Below are positions 34,774 to 43,821 of a stretch of 64,000 nt of DNA, in pieces. Source of the stretch: an uncultured Clostridia bacterium (GTDB lineage: Bacteria > Bacillota > Clostridia > UBA1381). The stretch is taken from positions 6,358-70,357 of the forward strand of contig CAUGRT010000008.1 in the NCBI GenBank assembly GCA_959602045.1, in the 5' to 3' direction. Below the pieces are notes generated by a model. That model was not told the origin of the DNA and did not search any database. It saw only the letters and a program-made list of their open reading frames with translations. Each line of letters opens with the position of its first letter. The first letter of the stretch is position 1. A program made the position numbers and the translations under genes.

Positions 34774-35737
34774 AACAGCAATTGCAGAAGCGTTAAAAGA
34801 ATTGAACGTAACACAGGACAAAGTAAATATTGAAATCATCGAAGAAGGCAGCAAAGGCTTTTTAGGCTTGGGCGCAAAGGACGCGGTGATCCGCGTAACG
34901 CTGAAAGAGAGCGCACCGGCTGCACCGAAGGTTCAGCAACCGCAGGCAGCCGCACCGATCACTGAGAAAAAGCCCGTTGCGAAAAAAGCACCGCGGAGAG
35001 TGGTAAAAACCGATATGGGAACGCCGGAAGAAGCGGCAAAGAAATTCCTCGGTGACATTTTCAAGGCAATGGATCTGGAGGTTCAGATTACAACCCGAAC
35101 CGAAGATGACACGATCATCATTGAGCTTGCCGGTGACAACATGGGAATCGTAATCGGCAAAAGAGGTGACACGCTAGACAGCCTTCAGTATCTGACTTCA
35201 TTGGTTGTCAACCAATGCTCGGAGGATTATATTAAAGTATCCATTGATACGGAAAACTATCGTGAAAAGAGAACGGAAGCCTTACTGGCATTATCCAACC
35301 GTTTGGCGGAAAAGGTTGAGAAAACAGGAAGAAAGTTCACTTTGGAGCCGATGAATCCTTACGAAAGACGGATTATCCACTCCAACCTTCAGGACAACCC
35401 TGCCGTTACTACCTATTCCATCGGTCAGGAGCCATACAGAAAGGTCGTTATTGCCGCAAAGAATGCAAAGCCTGCATTTAAAAAGAACGGCAGCTATCAC
35501 AAAAACAGAAAACCCCGGCATGATTTTGATACTTCGGAACGCCATGCATCCTACAAGAGCACGGTATCGGACTATAAAGAGAACGTAAAGAAATCCGAAG
35601 AACCCGTAACCGCCGAGAAAAAAGGAAGCTACACAACCACCTATAAGGCGGACTTCAAACCGCAGCAGCACAAAGCACAGTATGCCTCATTCGAGGAATA
35701 CCTCGCAGCGCAGGAAGCGGCAAAGAACGAAGATTAA
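34748..35737 (+). CDS. jag: RNA-binding protein Jag/KhpB
   Basis: A 329-aa protein with the Jag N-terminal domain (TAIAEALKELNV, EEGSKGFLGLGAKDA, residues 1-52), a KH domain with GIVIGKRGDTLDSLQYL near residue 135, and an R3H domain (LEPMNPYERRIIHSNLQD near 200). A basic tail of about 100 residues is extra relative to many homologues. KhpB/Jag binds RNA with KhpA and affects cell elongation. It is co-transcribed with yidC. Confidence 0.93.
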   Translation: MEKRAKNVETAIAEALKELNVTQDKVNIEIIEEGSKGFLGLGAKDAVIRVTLKESAPAAPKVQQPQAAAPITEKKPVAKKAPRRVVKTDMGTPEEAAKKFLGDIFKAMDLEVQITTRTEDDTIIIELAGDNMGIVIGKRGDTLDSLQYLTSLVVNQCSEDYIKVSIDTENYREKRTEALLALSNRLAEKVEKTGRKFTLEPMNPYERRIIHSNLQDNPAVTTYSIGQEPYRKVVIAAKNAKPAFKKNGSYHKNRKPRHDFDTSERHASYKSTVSDYKENVKKSEEPVTAEKKGSYTTTYKADFKPQQHKAQYASFEEYLAAQEAAKNED

Positions 35738-35742
35738 TGAAT

Positions 35743-35797
35743 ACAGCCGGAACACCTTGCATAGATTGTTATGCAGACGTTTCCGGCTGTTTTGTTA
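35743..35797 (+). terminator. Terminator of the rpmH-jag cluster
   Basis: Arms ACAGCCGGAA (35743-35752) and TTCCGGCTGT (35781-35790) pair perfectly and are followed by TTTGTT. The loop is long (28 bases). Confidence 0.7.
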
Positions 35798-35830
35798 TTC
35801 GAGAATCCGTCTGATTCATCTCCCGGTCTT

Positions 35831-35850
35831 ACGATTACAAATCGTATAAT
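35831..35850 (+). promoter_or_regulatory. -10 region with overlapping inverted repeat before the GH26/SLH gene
   Basis: TATAAT (35845-35850) lies 24 bases before the start; the -35 is poor. ACGATT-ACA-AATCGT (35831-35845) abuts it and could be an operator, which would fit an activated or repressed carbohydrate gene. Confidence 0.45.
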
Positions 35851-35874
35851 TACACAGAAAGGAAAAAATCTATA

Positions 35875-37788
35875 ATGAAAAAATTTATCTCCTCTATTCT
35901 CGCCGCAGCTGTCTGTTTTTCCTCTGTCGCCTTTGCAAAATCCGACAGTCTGATAGACGGCAATATTGATAAAATGCGTGATCTGCTCTATGAAAAGGAC
36001 TTTCGTGTGTTTACGGAAAACTCACCGGAATGTTCCGTCTATTATGGCGCGAAGTTCGAGCCGCGCTCCGGCGTTATTCTTGGCACGCCCGAAAACTGCA
36101 AATTCGAAGGCATTAACAACGGTATCAACACCTGCTATGACTGGTTTGTTCCATCGGATGAAATCACCAATGATCGGGTGGCACGCGAGGAAATCGCCGA
36201 AGTTCCGAGCAATCACACTGAATTAATCGGATGGAACTGGAATTTCAGTTCGCAAAAACCCATCGACATGAACCGCTACGAAAACTATATCAAAAATTAT
36301 ATTGATCGGCTCGCCGCAATGGGCAAGGATATTTTACTGGTATTCGGAAAAGAAATGAATATTGACGATAATTTCCTGGATGAGCAAGTGTTTATTGATT
36401 GCTTCCGCTATGTTGCAAACTATGCCCATACCAAGGAAAACATCGCGATGGTCTGGGCGCCCAACGACACCGGCGGTCTGGATACGCAGCTGATTGATTT
36501 TTATCCCGGCAGCGAGTATGTCGATTGGATCGGTTGCAGCCTATACACCATGCCCCATTTCACCGGGAATAAGCATGCCGATGACGGCGCCAATATGTGC
36601 TTTATTATGGGCGATTACGCCAATCCGGTCATGCGCGCAAAGGTGATTCATCGCTTTATGACCGAATACGGAATCCAAAAACCGGTATTTATCACCGAGG
36701 GCGGCGTTGGCTATGTAGATCCGGATGGAACGGATTATACCGACTGGTCGGTGCAGCAGCTGCGGAAATACTACGGTGAGTTGGTTCGCGTTTATCCCGA
36801 ATTTAAGTGCATTGTGTCTTTCAACAACTATGTAGCGGACGGTGATTACTATCGTTATGACATGGGTAATAATCCCACGCTGCTGGAGAATATGCAGTAT
36901 CTGGCACAGGATCCGATTTTTATCACTCATTACCCCGATAACGCTCCGATTTCTTATACCGAGGTCTTTGACGGGATTGATTTTATCGACAAAATCAAAA
37001 TTTCGGCATACGGATACATGCCGAAAAATCAATGGATGACGGTAAGATACATTATTGATGATGAGGTGGTTAAGGAAACCTCCTATCCGCCGTATCCCTA
37101 TGAAACCACAAACATGACCGAGGGAAACCATCATCTCCGCACCGAATTTTACCGCGACGGCGACTTGGTGCGTGCATTGGACTATGACTTTGGTTTTAAG
37201 CGCACGCCGCCTGAGCCGCAGCGTGTGTATCATGATGAGGCGGATTCCGGCAGCTGCAAATTCTCGGATATGAACGATATGCCTGCCGAGATGAAAAACG
37301 CCGCCGCGAAGCTTTCCGAAAAAGGAATTATCACCGGAAAAAGCACCGAACACTTTGCCCCCTCCGATAATGTCACTCGTGCAGAGCTGGCAGCCATGCT
37401 GTCACGCGCATTTCAACTCAATAACGGTACTGCGGAATTTGGGGATGTTGTGGCAGATGCCTGGTATCATCCGTATGTTGCCGCGGTCGGTACCGCCGGA
37501 ATTATGAACGGCTTTGAAAACGGGAATTTTGATCCCAATGCCTCAATCACGAACGAACAGCTTTCAGCCGTGACGGCGCGTTATCGGCTCGCTCACGGCG
37601 GACTGATGCCGAATCTGGCATTAACCTTTGCGGATTCCGTCAGCGACTGGGCGCAGGATTTTGTCCGTGTTGCCGTAGCGGACGGCTTTGCCTTGCCTTA
37701 CGATGACAATACTTTCAAGGGCGGAAAATCCGTAACACGCGGCGATTGCGCCGTAATTCTCAATCGTCTTTTGGCGATATTGCAATAA
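35875..37788 (+). CDS. S-layer-anchored GH26-like glycoside hydrolase
   Basis: A 637-aa secreted protein. Residues 1-21 are a signal peptide. Residues about 40-360 look like a clan-A barrel of the GH26 (beta-mannanase) type, with the acid/base Glu in LLVFGKEMN (about 160) and the nucleophile Glu in VFITEGGVGY (about 275). A beta-sandwich-like linker follows, then three SLH repeats (about 460-637; KGIITGKSTEHFAPSDN, AGIMNGFENGNFDPNAS, DGFALPYDDNTFKGG). It would act on a plant or mucosal polysaccharide at the cell surface. Substrate specificity is not readable. Confidence 0.82.
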   Translation: MKKFISSILAAAVCFSSVAFAKSDSLIDGNIDKMRDLLYEKDFRVFTENSPECSVYYGAKFEPRSGVILGTPENCKFEGINNGINTCYDWFVPSDEITNDRVAREEIAEVPSNHTELIGWNWNFSSQKPIDMNRYENYIKNYIDRLAAMGKDILLVFGKEMNIDDNFLDEQVFIDCFRYVANYAHTKENIAMVWAPNDTGGLDTQLIDFYPGSEYVDWIGCSLYTMPHFTGNKHADDGANMCFIMGDYANPVMRAKVIHRFMTEYGIQKPVFITEGGVGYVDPDGTDYTDWSVQQLRKYYGELVRVYPEFKCIVSFNNYVADGDYYRYDMGNNPTLLENMQYLAQDPIFITHYPDNAPISYTEVFDGIDFIDKIKISAYGYMPKNQWMTVRYIIDDEVVKETSYPPYPYETTNMTEGNHHLRTEFYRDGDLVRALDYDFGFKRTPPEPQRVYHDEADSGSCKFSDMNDMPAEMKNAAAKLSEKGIITGKSTEHFAPSDNVTRAELAAMLSRAFQLNNGTAEFGDVVADAWYHPYVAAVGTAGIMNGFENGNFDPNASITNEQLSAVTARYRLAHGGLMPNLALTFADSVSDWAQDFVRVAVADGFALPYDDNTFKGGKSVTRGDCAVILNRLLAILQ

Positions 37789-37793
37789 GAATT

Positions 37794-37830
37794 AAGGAGC
37801 CGAAAAACATCGGCTCCTTAATTTTTTTCA
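37794..37830 (+). terminator. Terminator after the GH26/SLH gene
   Basis: AAGGAGCCGA/TCGGCTCCTT hairpin with a 6-base loop, followed by AATTTTTTT. It also separates the convergent wall-hydrolase gene. Confidence 0.88.
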
Positions 37831-37852
37831 ATAATGCGAACCCAAAAGCACC

Positions 37853-38698
37853 TTATTCTGTCGTTTCCAGAATCTTTGCCAGGCGATACATCACTGTGCA
37901 AACCCAAAGCTTTTCATCATTCAAATTCAGTCCCGCTCCCGTGCCTTTGATAATACCGCGTTCCACGCACCACTGCACCGCTTCATGCGCCCACTGCGGC
38001 ATATTTTTATCGACATAGTTATAAATCATCGGATGCTCCAGGGTGTATAATCTCGGCTCCAATTGATGATTTATAATATCATAAGCATTGGTAAGCGATT
38101 TATCAATCGCGTCTACCCTTGCTTTTAATGCATTAAACTGCTCCATATCCATTTTCTCCTCTTCAATCAACGCCCAGTCGGGGTTTCCATATCCTAAAAT
38201 TCTTGAATACCCCATCGAATAGCTCTTTGCGCAAAACGCACCACCGTTAGCAATCGCCATATTGCCCTCTGCGGTATTTCCCTCGTATGTGTAGACCCTG
38301 CCGCCGCTGCACGCATAAACAATGCCTGTATGCGTACTGACAGAGCCGTTCCAGAAAAAGATAATATCTCCGGGTTGGGGCGTATACCCTGCCCGATCAT
38401 GCCAGCGTCCGCGCTTTTTCCAATCATTCACGCCATACGGGCAATAGGCATACGGCGTCAGAATTTTTGACGCCTTTTCATATCCCAGTGCATCGTAAAA
38501 AATCACCGTTACCGCGACCGCACACCACGGCTGCCCCTGATAATTTCCAAATCCGTATTCCGCATATTTTTTTGCAAAAATCGTATAATTCGCACTGCCC
38601 GAATTGGCAGTTTTATCTTCAAGCATGGAATTGCTTGCTTTCTCCAAATAGCCGACATAGCTTTTTGCCAGCGCAAGCACCTTGCCCACCTCACTCAT
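37853..38698 (-). CDS. CHAP-domain peptidoglycan hydrolase with C-terminal SLH-like region
   Basis: A 281-aa protein. Residues about 5-150 form a CHAP/NlpC-like domain with the catalytic Cys in GQPWCAVAV and His in VSTHTGIVYA; YEGNT follows. Then comes a coiled-coil stretch (QFNALKARVDAIDKSL) and a C-terminal helix pair resembling a single SLH unit (MPQWAHEAVQWCVERGIIKG). No signal peptide is seen, as in phage endolysins, so it could be a prophage-derived lysin or act during autolysis. The start at 38698 follows AAGGAGG by 8 bases. Confidence 0.8.
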   Translation of the reverse strand: MSEVGKVLALAKSYVGYLEKASNSMLEDKTANSGSANYTIFAKKYAEYGFGNYQGQPWCAVAVTVIFYDALGYEKASKILTPYAYCPYGVNDWKKRGRWHDRAGYTPQPGDIIFFWNGSVSTHTGIVYACSGGRVYTYEGNTAEGNMAIANGGAFCAKSYSMGYSRILGYGNPDWALIEEEKMDMEQFNALKARVDAIDKSLTNAYDIINHQLEPRLYTLEHPMIYNYVDKNMPQWAHEAVQWCVERGIIKGTGAGLNLNDEKLWVCTVMYRLAKILETTE

Positions 38699-38835
38699 CC
38701 TCCTCGCCTCCTTTTTATTACGCAAAAATTCCATGATCTCCTATTTATATAGTACGGAAGATGAAATCGTTTTGTTACTGAGTTATTGAATGAAATAAAA
38801 ACAACAAAACTACGCATATGTATTTGTATAATTTA

Positions 38836-38868
38836 ACTATGTACATAGTCAAATTAATATATTATAAT
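38836..38868 (+). promoter_or_regulatory. Palindromic operator overlapping the promoter of the small RHH gene
   Basis: A perfect 14-base palindrome ACTATGTACATAGT (38836-38849) sits over the expected -35 of TATAAT (38863-38868). Symmetry extends with one mismatch to 22 bases. The layout suggests repression, probably by the gene product itself. Confidence 0.6.
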
Positions 38869-38921
38869 AAAAAAGAATATAAAGTCTTGATAGATTTAAG
38901 GTTGAAAAGAGGTGTTTTTTT

Positions 38922-39113
38922 ATGCCTGATGATAAAAAAAGCAAAAAAACTTTATATGACATAGAGTATGCAAAAAACAAACTAAAGAGAATCCCCTTAG
39001 ATGTGACAAAAGAAAAATATGCTGATATAAAAAAGGCAGCAGAAAATTCAAATGAGAGCGTAAATGGATTTATTAAAAAAGCAATTGATATGCGCCTAAA
39101 AAATGATGAATAA
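38922..39113 (+). CDS. Small ribbon-helix-helix (Arc-like) DNA-binding protein
   Basis: A 63-aa basic protein with KLKRIPLDVTKEKYADIKKAA (written in part) then SVNGFIKKAIDMRL, the beta-helix-helix pattern of Arc/CopG-type repressors, often solo regulators or antitoxins. AGAGGTG precedes the ATG. No toxin gene follows. The nearest downstream feature is palindromic element F. It lies alone between convergent or unrelated genes, with lower GC than its neighbours. Confidence 0.7.
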   Translation: MPDDKKSKKTLYDIEYAKNKLKRIPLDVTKEKYADIKKAAENSNESVNGFIKKAIDMRLKNDE

Positions 39114-39161
39114 AATTCAAAGCGGTCAAAGCTGCTCTTTTCCTATCTAAATGTACCGCAC

Positions 39162-39259
39162 GAAAATTCAACCGTTTTTCGCTCTATTCCGGCTCAAACA
39201 TCCGCTACGCTGCGCGGAGTAGAACTCGCCTCTATAGACTGAAAAACAGTTGAATTTTC
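39162..39259 (-). repeat. Palindromic variable-arm element, copy F
   Basis: Arms 39162-39187 and 39234-39259 match at 23 of 26 positions; long-type core in reverse orientation. It lies between the small RHH gene and the 3' end of the sugar-binding lipoprotein gene (convergent). Confidence 0.88.
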
Positions 39260-39299
39260 TATCCAAAGTTTTATTTCATATTGTGTTCTTTTTTATTCG

Positions 39300-40265
39300 T
39301 CAATGAAACCGAAAAATCAATTTCTGGATTCCCGGATCAAACAAATTCTCTCGCGTAACTTTCGTCACAGCCGTATGAATCTGTTTTTCACCATCACCCT
39401 CACCGGAAACAAGCTCCGCCGCCTTTTCAACGCCCAAATACCCGATTGCAAACGGATTCTGAACAATCAGCGTATCCATTTCCCCCGTTTCGAGCATCTC
39501 AATAGACGCTATATTGGTATCAAATCCCACTCCCTGTACCTTATCGGCTAAGGAAAGCTGTTTAATCGCATTGCCGATTCCCAACGTCATCCACTCATTA
39601 AATCCGACCAATACGTTAATCTCCGGATTGTTCTTCAGCAGCGACACCGCTCCTGCCGTTGCACTTTCCGTATTGCTTGAAACATTCACCGCCGCCGCGA
39701 TTTCAGCATTGGGAATCCCCTTGATATACTCCCGAAACCCCTCCTCGCGCTGTCTGCCATTGTCGGTGCTTTCATAGTAATTCAGCAGTCCAATCCGAAT
39801 GTTGCTTTCCGGTGCAAATCCCTTGACAGCCGCCTCTCCGGCAACACGCCCTGCCGTAAAATTATCCGTTCCGATAAACATACTGACCTGCTTGGAATCG
39901 ACATCGCTGTCAATCGTAACAACCTTGACGCCGCTGCGCACCGCTTCATCCACGGTTTCGGCGGATTTCTCGAAGTCAATCGCCGAAAGCACAATCGCGT
40001 CCGCACCGTTTTGAACCGCCTTTGCAATCAGCTCGTTCTGAACAACGTAATCCTCTTCGTTTTCCGGTCCCTCAAAGCTGACCGAAACATTGTACTCCGT
40101 TGCCGCCGATTCCACGCCGCTCTTTACCGTATGCCAAAAATCCGAGTCAACTGCCTTGACAATCACTGCAATCTCTTTCTTGTCGTTCTCCCCACCGGCA
40201 CAGGAGCATAACGCCGCCGTCAGCAGCATGCATAAAAGCAATAATAAGATGTTATTCTTTCTCAT
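39300..40265 (-). CDS. Sugar-binding lipoprotein, sensory partner of the kinase
   Basis: A 321-aa periplasmic-binding protein of the ribose/galactose class (Peripla_BP_4). It has a lipobox LCSC with the modified Cys at about residue 22, AVIVKAVDSDFWHTVKSGVE, DSDVDSKQVSMFIGTDN and VGFDTNIASIEMLETG. It is the last gene of a regulator-kinase-binding protein operon and has no permease of its own. Such lipoproteins (for example XylFII with LytS) present sugar to the kinase sensor domain, which is the inferred role here. AAAGGAG sets the start at 40265. Confidence 0.85.
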   Translation of the reverse strand: MRKNNILLLLLCMLLTAALCSCAGGENDKKEIAVIVKAVDSDFWHTVKSGVESAATEYNVSVSFEGPENEEDYVVQNELIAKAVQNGADAIVLSAIDFEKSAETVDEAVRSGVKVVTIDSDVDSKQVSMFIGTDNFTAGRVAGEAAVKGFAPESNIRIGLLNYYESTDNGRQREEGFREYIKGIPNAEIAAAVNVSSNTESATAGAVSLLKNNPEINVLVGFNEWMTLGIGNAIKQLSLADKVQGVGFDTNIASIEMLETGEMDTLIVQNPFAIGYLGVEKAAELVSGEGDGEKQIHTAVTKVTRENLFDPGIQKLIFRFH

Positions 40266-40293
40266 TTCCAATACTCCTTTCGGTCGCCGAAAT

Positions 40294-42033
40294 TCAGCCG
40301 TTTTTTTCTTGCTCCGCCGTAATCTTCGGGATTCTCGCGATGACGGTAGTCCCTACATCCAATTCACTCCGGATCGTCAAGCCATACTTATCGCCAAAGT
40401 AAATTTTCAGCCGATCATTCACATTTTTCACGCCAATCCCACTGGAATCACTGCGCTCCTTTTGTAAAATCCGCCGACATTGCTCCTCCGTCATTCCCAC
40501 GCCATTGTCTGACACCGTAATCAAAATATCCTTTTCATCATCCGGCGCCTGCTGAACCGAAATTTTAATTTCGCCATCATCCACCAATCGGTCAATGCCA
40601 TGATAAATCGCATTCTCGATCAGCGGCTGCACCGTAATTTTGTTGCATAAATATTTCTCCAGTGCAGGATCAATATCAAAACTGTAGACAAACTGATCCC
40701 GATACCGAAAGCTTTGTATGATCAGATAATTCTGCGCATGACGCATTTCATCCTTGATCGTAATCAGCTCATGACCGCGGCTGATACTGATTCGGAATAA
40801 CCGCGCCAGTGCACTGACCATTTTTGACGCTTCCTCAGTCTTTCCCTGCTCGCACATCCATTGGATGGAATCGAGCGTGTTATACAGAAAATGCGGATTG
40901 ATCTGCGCCTGAAGCGCCTTCAATTCTGTTTTCCGAAGCTCCGTTTCCTCCTTGCGGACGCGCTCCATCAGCTTTTGGATTCTGCCCGACATATGCTCAA
41001 ATGAAACGGAAAGAACCCTTAATTCCGTTACCGTTTCCGTACCGCCCAAAAAGCGGAAATGATCCGCGTCAGTTTCAAACTGCTTCATCGCCCGAATCAG
41101 CGACTGAACCGGCCGATTGACAATGCGCGAATAAATCGCAAGAACAAGCAGCGCAATCATCGCGCAGCTGAAAAAAGCAATCAGAATACTGATAATGATC
41201 TGTGTTCTGCGCTCTGCCGCCAGCTCATCCGTAAAGCTGACTCCCACAATACGCCACCTCTGATCCTCCGTGGATTTCAGCGTATAAATAACATTCTTCT
41301 CATAACTGCTCCCCTCCGGAAGTGTGGAGAGAAACTCCGTATTTTCCTCTTTTAATCCCGAAAACAGAAGCTGCTGCTGCGGATGGTAAACCATGCCGCC
41401 ATCCTTATCAATAATAAAACAATATCCTCGCCTGCCGACACTGACGCGATCAATATTCTTTGCAATTTCGGAAAAGTTAAAATCAACAGCAATATAAGCG
41501 CCGGCTCCCAAAACCGGCGGCTCTGCTTTGACCGCAACCGTCACCACCCAGGGATATTCGCCCTCAAAAAGCGTCTGCACATGCGGCGCGGAAATCGCGA
41601 CCCCCTCCGCACTCTCAAACAGCTTTTTGTCAAAGGACAAATCGCGGTAAACCACACTCTTACGCACCTCGCCGCTGCCGGTACAACCGATAATTTCCCC
41701 ATTCTCGCCATATACCGTCACCGCATAAATATCCTCTTGAATGGATGTCAGCGTAGAGATTTTATTCTCAAATTCCGCCGCACTCTCCATTTTCCCGATT
41801 GCCCCATGAATCAGCGTCAGCTTTTGTTTCATCGAATCAAAATAATGATTGATCGACATCTGCGTCTGACCCACCGCCTGCTCGGAGCTTAGATAAGCGT
41901 CGCGCATCAGCGCATGACTGTAGACCGACGCAAAAACCGCAATACAAACCGAAACCGCCGCAATTGCCGCGGCTGTAACGGAAAGCACGGTAATAGCAGA
42001 TAAGCTGACGGAAAAACGGCGGCTCTTTCTCAT
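40294..42033 (-). CDS. LytS/YesM-type sensor histidine kinase
   Basis: A 579-aa membrane kinase with an N-terminal helix (about 12-35), an extracellular dCache-like domain (about 40-270), a second helix (ISILIAFFSCAMIALLVLAI), HAMP, a His_kinase domain with the phosphate-accepting His in NPHFLYNTLDSIQ, and an ATPase domain (VQPLIENAIYHGI, DNGVGM, GIGVKNV). It is paired with the YesN-like regulator upstream and the sugar-binding lipoprotein downstream. The ATG at 42033 follows AAAGGA by 11 bases. Confidence 0.92.
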   Translation of the reverse strand: MRKSRRFSVSLSAITVLSVTAAAIAAVSVCIAVFASVYSHALMRDAYLSSEQAVGQTQMSINHYFDSMKQKLTLIHGAIGKMESAAEFENKISTLTSIQEDIYAVTVYGENGEIIGCTGSGEVRKSVVYRDLSFDKKLFESAEGVAISAPHVQTLFEGEYPWVVTVAVKAEPPVLGAGAYIAVDFNFSEIAKNIDRVSVGRRGYCFIIDKDGGMVYHPQQQLLFSGLKEENTEFLSTLPEGSSYEKNVIYTLKSTEDQRWRIVGVSFTDELAAERRTQIIISILIAFFSCAMIALLVLAIYSRIVNRPVQSLIRAMKQFETDADHFRFLGGTETVTELRVLSVSFEHMSGRIQKLMERVRKEETELRKTELKALQAQINPHFLYNTLDSIQWMCEQGKTEEASKMVSALARLFRISISRGHELITIKDEMRHAQNYLIIQSFRYRDQFVYSFDIDPALEKYLCNKITVQPLIENAIYHGIDRLVDDGEIKISVQQAPDDEKDILITVSDNGVGMTEEQCRRILQKERSDSSGIGVKNVNDRLKIYFGDKYGLTIRSELDVGTTVIARIPKITAEQEKNG

Positions 42034-42075
42034 AACGATAAACATCCTTTCACAAGCTTCTCAAATCTCATAAAA

Positions 42076-43668
42076 TCACACATTCCGGCTCGTGCTTCTG
42101 ACCTTGTTGGGCGATTCGCCGTAAAACTTCTTAAAGCAATAGCTGAAATAGTGCTGATCACTGTAGCCGCACTTCTCGGCAATCTCCAAAATTTTCATCG
42201 TGGAGCATACCAACAGGTCATACGCGGTTTTCATCCGCCGCTCGGTCAGCAGCGTGATAAAATTCTTTTTCTTCGTTTTCTTAATCAGCGCACTCAAATA
42301 ATTGGGACTGACCGCCAATTCGTTGCTGACTCCGGTCAGGGAAAGCTCCTCATCGGAGAACCGTTCATTAATAATCTGCACAACGCGATCGCAAAGCACC
42401 TCGGATTCGCGCCGCTGCAAATTCGAAATAAACGACTTTGCATTTTCGCAAAAATCAATTAATTCGTTTTTGATTCCCGTCTGGCTGCTATATGATGTTA
42501 CACGCGTAAAAATCGGATTTGCTGAAAACAACTCCAGAATCTCCGCTTTGTCGTCCGTAACATTGCTGACTACGCGATAAACCGTCGCAATAATCTGCAT
42601 CACCAATAAATCCGCATTCTCCGGCGTATTACTGGTAAAAATCTCACTGATAAACGCGTCAATTGCGCCGCTTTGCCCTACCTTTAAAAGCTGTTCCAGT
42701 TTTAGTATGGTCTTTTCCAGCTGATCAATTTCAAATTCACCGTCACGCTCCTGGTCGTTAATAAAACGCACCTCGCCGGCGCCGTCAGTAGTATATCTTC
42801 TCGCAGTGACTGCTTGAAAATAAGCGCCCGCGCATCCGGATAATGCCGAAAATTCACGGCTGATTCCAATCGTACAGCTTTGATTTAACATTCTTTTCGC
42901 GGTCTGCACCGTTTCACGAAGCGGCAGCTCCAGAATATTCGACATCTCGCCCTCATTCTGCGTTACCACCAGCGTCACGGCTCTTCCGTAAACAATAAAG
43001 CTGACCGAATACAAGTAATGCGACAGAACCGTATCTATAAAATCCGCATGCTCCTTGCCGGTGCAGGAAACTCCGTCACTGTTTTTAAATTTTGAAACAA
43101 GCACGCAAAAACGAGGGGATGTCCCCTTTTTGATAATACCCAATTCCTCCGCACGCGCCGTCAGCTCCGCCTCCTCCGGCTGTTCCTCATTGCTCCCCAG
43201 CATCAGCGGCAGCAAAAACCGATCTAACGACAGCCTGTGCAGCTGTTTTTGCAAGTCCGCGTCCGGCGCGGCAATCACGCTGCCGAGTTTTTCATCCATC
43301 CGGCGGCGTATTTCAAAAAGCTCCTCCGACATTTCCGCCGACGAAATCGGCTTCAGAAGGTAGCTGATAATATTATAGTTGATCGCTGTCTGAGCATATT
43401 CAAAGCTATCGTATCCGCTTAAAATTACGATTTGCGTTGCCGGCCGCAGCTCACGCACACGCGCCGCAAGCTCCAGACCGGAAATCATCGGCATCTTAAT
43501 ATCGGTAAGAATCAAATCCGGCTCCAGACTTTCCACAACATCCAGTGCCTCAACGCCGTTTTCCGCTTCTCCGATGACCTCAAACCCGGCAGCCGCCCAA
43601 TTGACTCTCTCAATCAGCGCACGCCGCTGGTCATGCTCGTCCTCTACGACAAGAACGGTATAATTCAT
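42076..43668 (-). CDS. YesN-type response regulator (receiver plus AraC domain)
   Basis: A 530-aa regulator. The receiver domain has VVEDEHD at the start and the phosphorylated Asp in ILTDIKMP at residue 56, with LKPIS near 105. A long middle domain is unassigned. The C-terminal AraC-type pair of helix-turn-helices (SVNELAVSPNYLSALIKKT-like segment, then YFSYCFKKFYGESPNK) spans about 430-530. It probably activates its own operon or mglBAC in response to sugar. The start at 43668 follows GGAG, and an 8-codon upstream frame overlaps it. Confidence 0.92.
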   Translation of the reverse strand: MNYTVLVVEDEHDQRRALIERVNWAAAGFEVIGEAENGVEALDVVESLEPDLILTDIKMPMISGLELAARVRELRPATQIVILSGYDSFEYAQTAINYNIISYLLKPISSAEMSEELFEIRRRMDEKLGSVIAAPDADLQKQLHRLSLDRFLLPLMLGSNEEQPEEAELTARAEELGIIKKGTSPRFCVLVSKFKNSDGVSCTGKEHADFIDTVLSHYLYSVSFIVYGRAVTLVVTQNEGEMSNILELPLRETVQTAKRMLNQSCTIGISREFSALSGCAGAYFQAVTARRYTTDGAGEVRFINDQERDGEFEIDQLEKTILKLEQLLKVGQSGAIDAFISEIFTSNTPENADLLVMQIIATVYRVVSNVTDDKAEILELFSANPIFTRVTSYSSQTGIKNELIDFCENAKSFISNLQRRESEVLCDRVVQIINERFSDEELSLTGVSNELAVSPNYLSALIKKTKKKNFITLLTERRMKTAYDLLVCSTMKILEIAEKCGYSDQHYFSYCFKKFYGESPNKVRSTSRNV

Positions 43669-43752
43669 TGTAATCTCCATTCCGCCGCCATGCTCCGGCG
43701 GCATAAATCGTGTTTTTTGCCGAAAAAATCAATCATTCGTCTATATATTTTC

Positions 43753-43781
43753 AGTATACCATCAAATGTCTGAAAAATCAA
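43753..43781 (-). promoter_or_regulatory. Promoter of the regulator-kinase-lipoprotein operon
   Basis: Minus strand: TTGATT (43776-43781), 17-base spacer, TATACT (43753-43758). The 14-base direct repeat AAAAATCAATCATT occurs at 43773-43786, over the -35, and again at 43724-43737, downstream of the start site; it may be a regulator site. Confidence 0.7.
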
Positions 43782-43821
43782 TCATTTTTTCCGCAGCCAT
43801 GAATTAAAATTCCTGCCATAA

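Noticed and set aside
38922..39113. Toxin-antitoxin pair at the small ribbon-helix-helix gene
   Set aside because: No second small gene follows; the next feature is a palindromic element and then the 3' end of a gene on the other strand.
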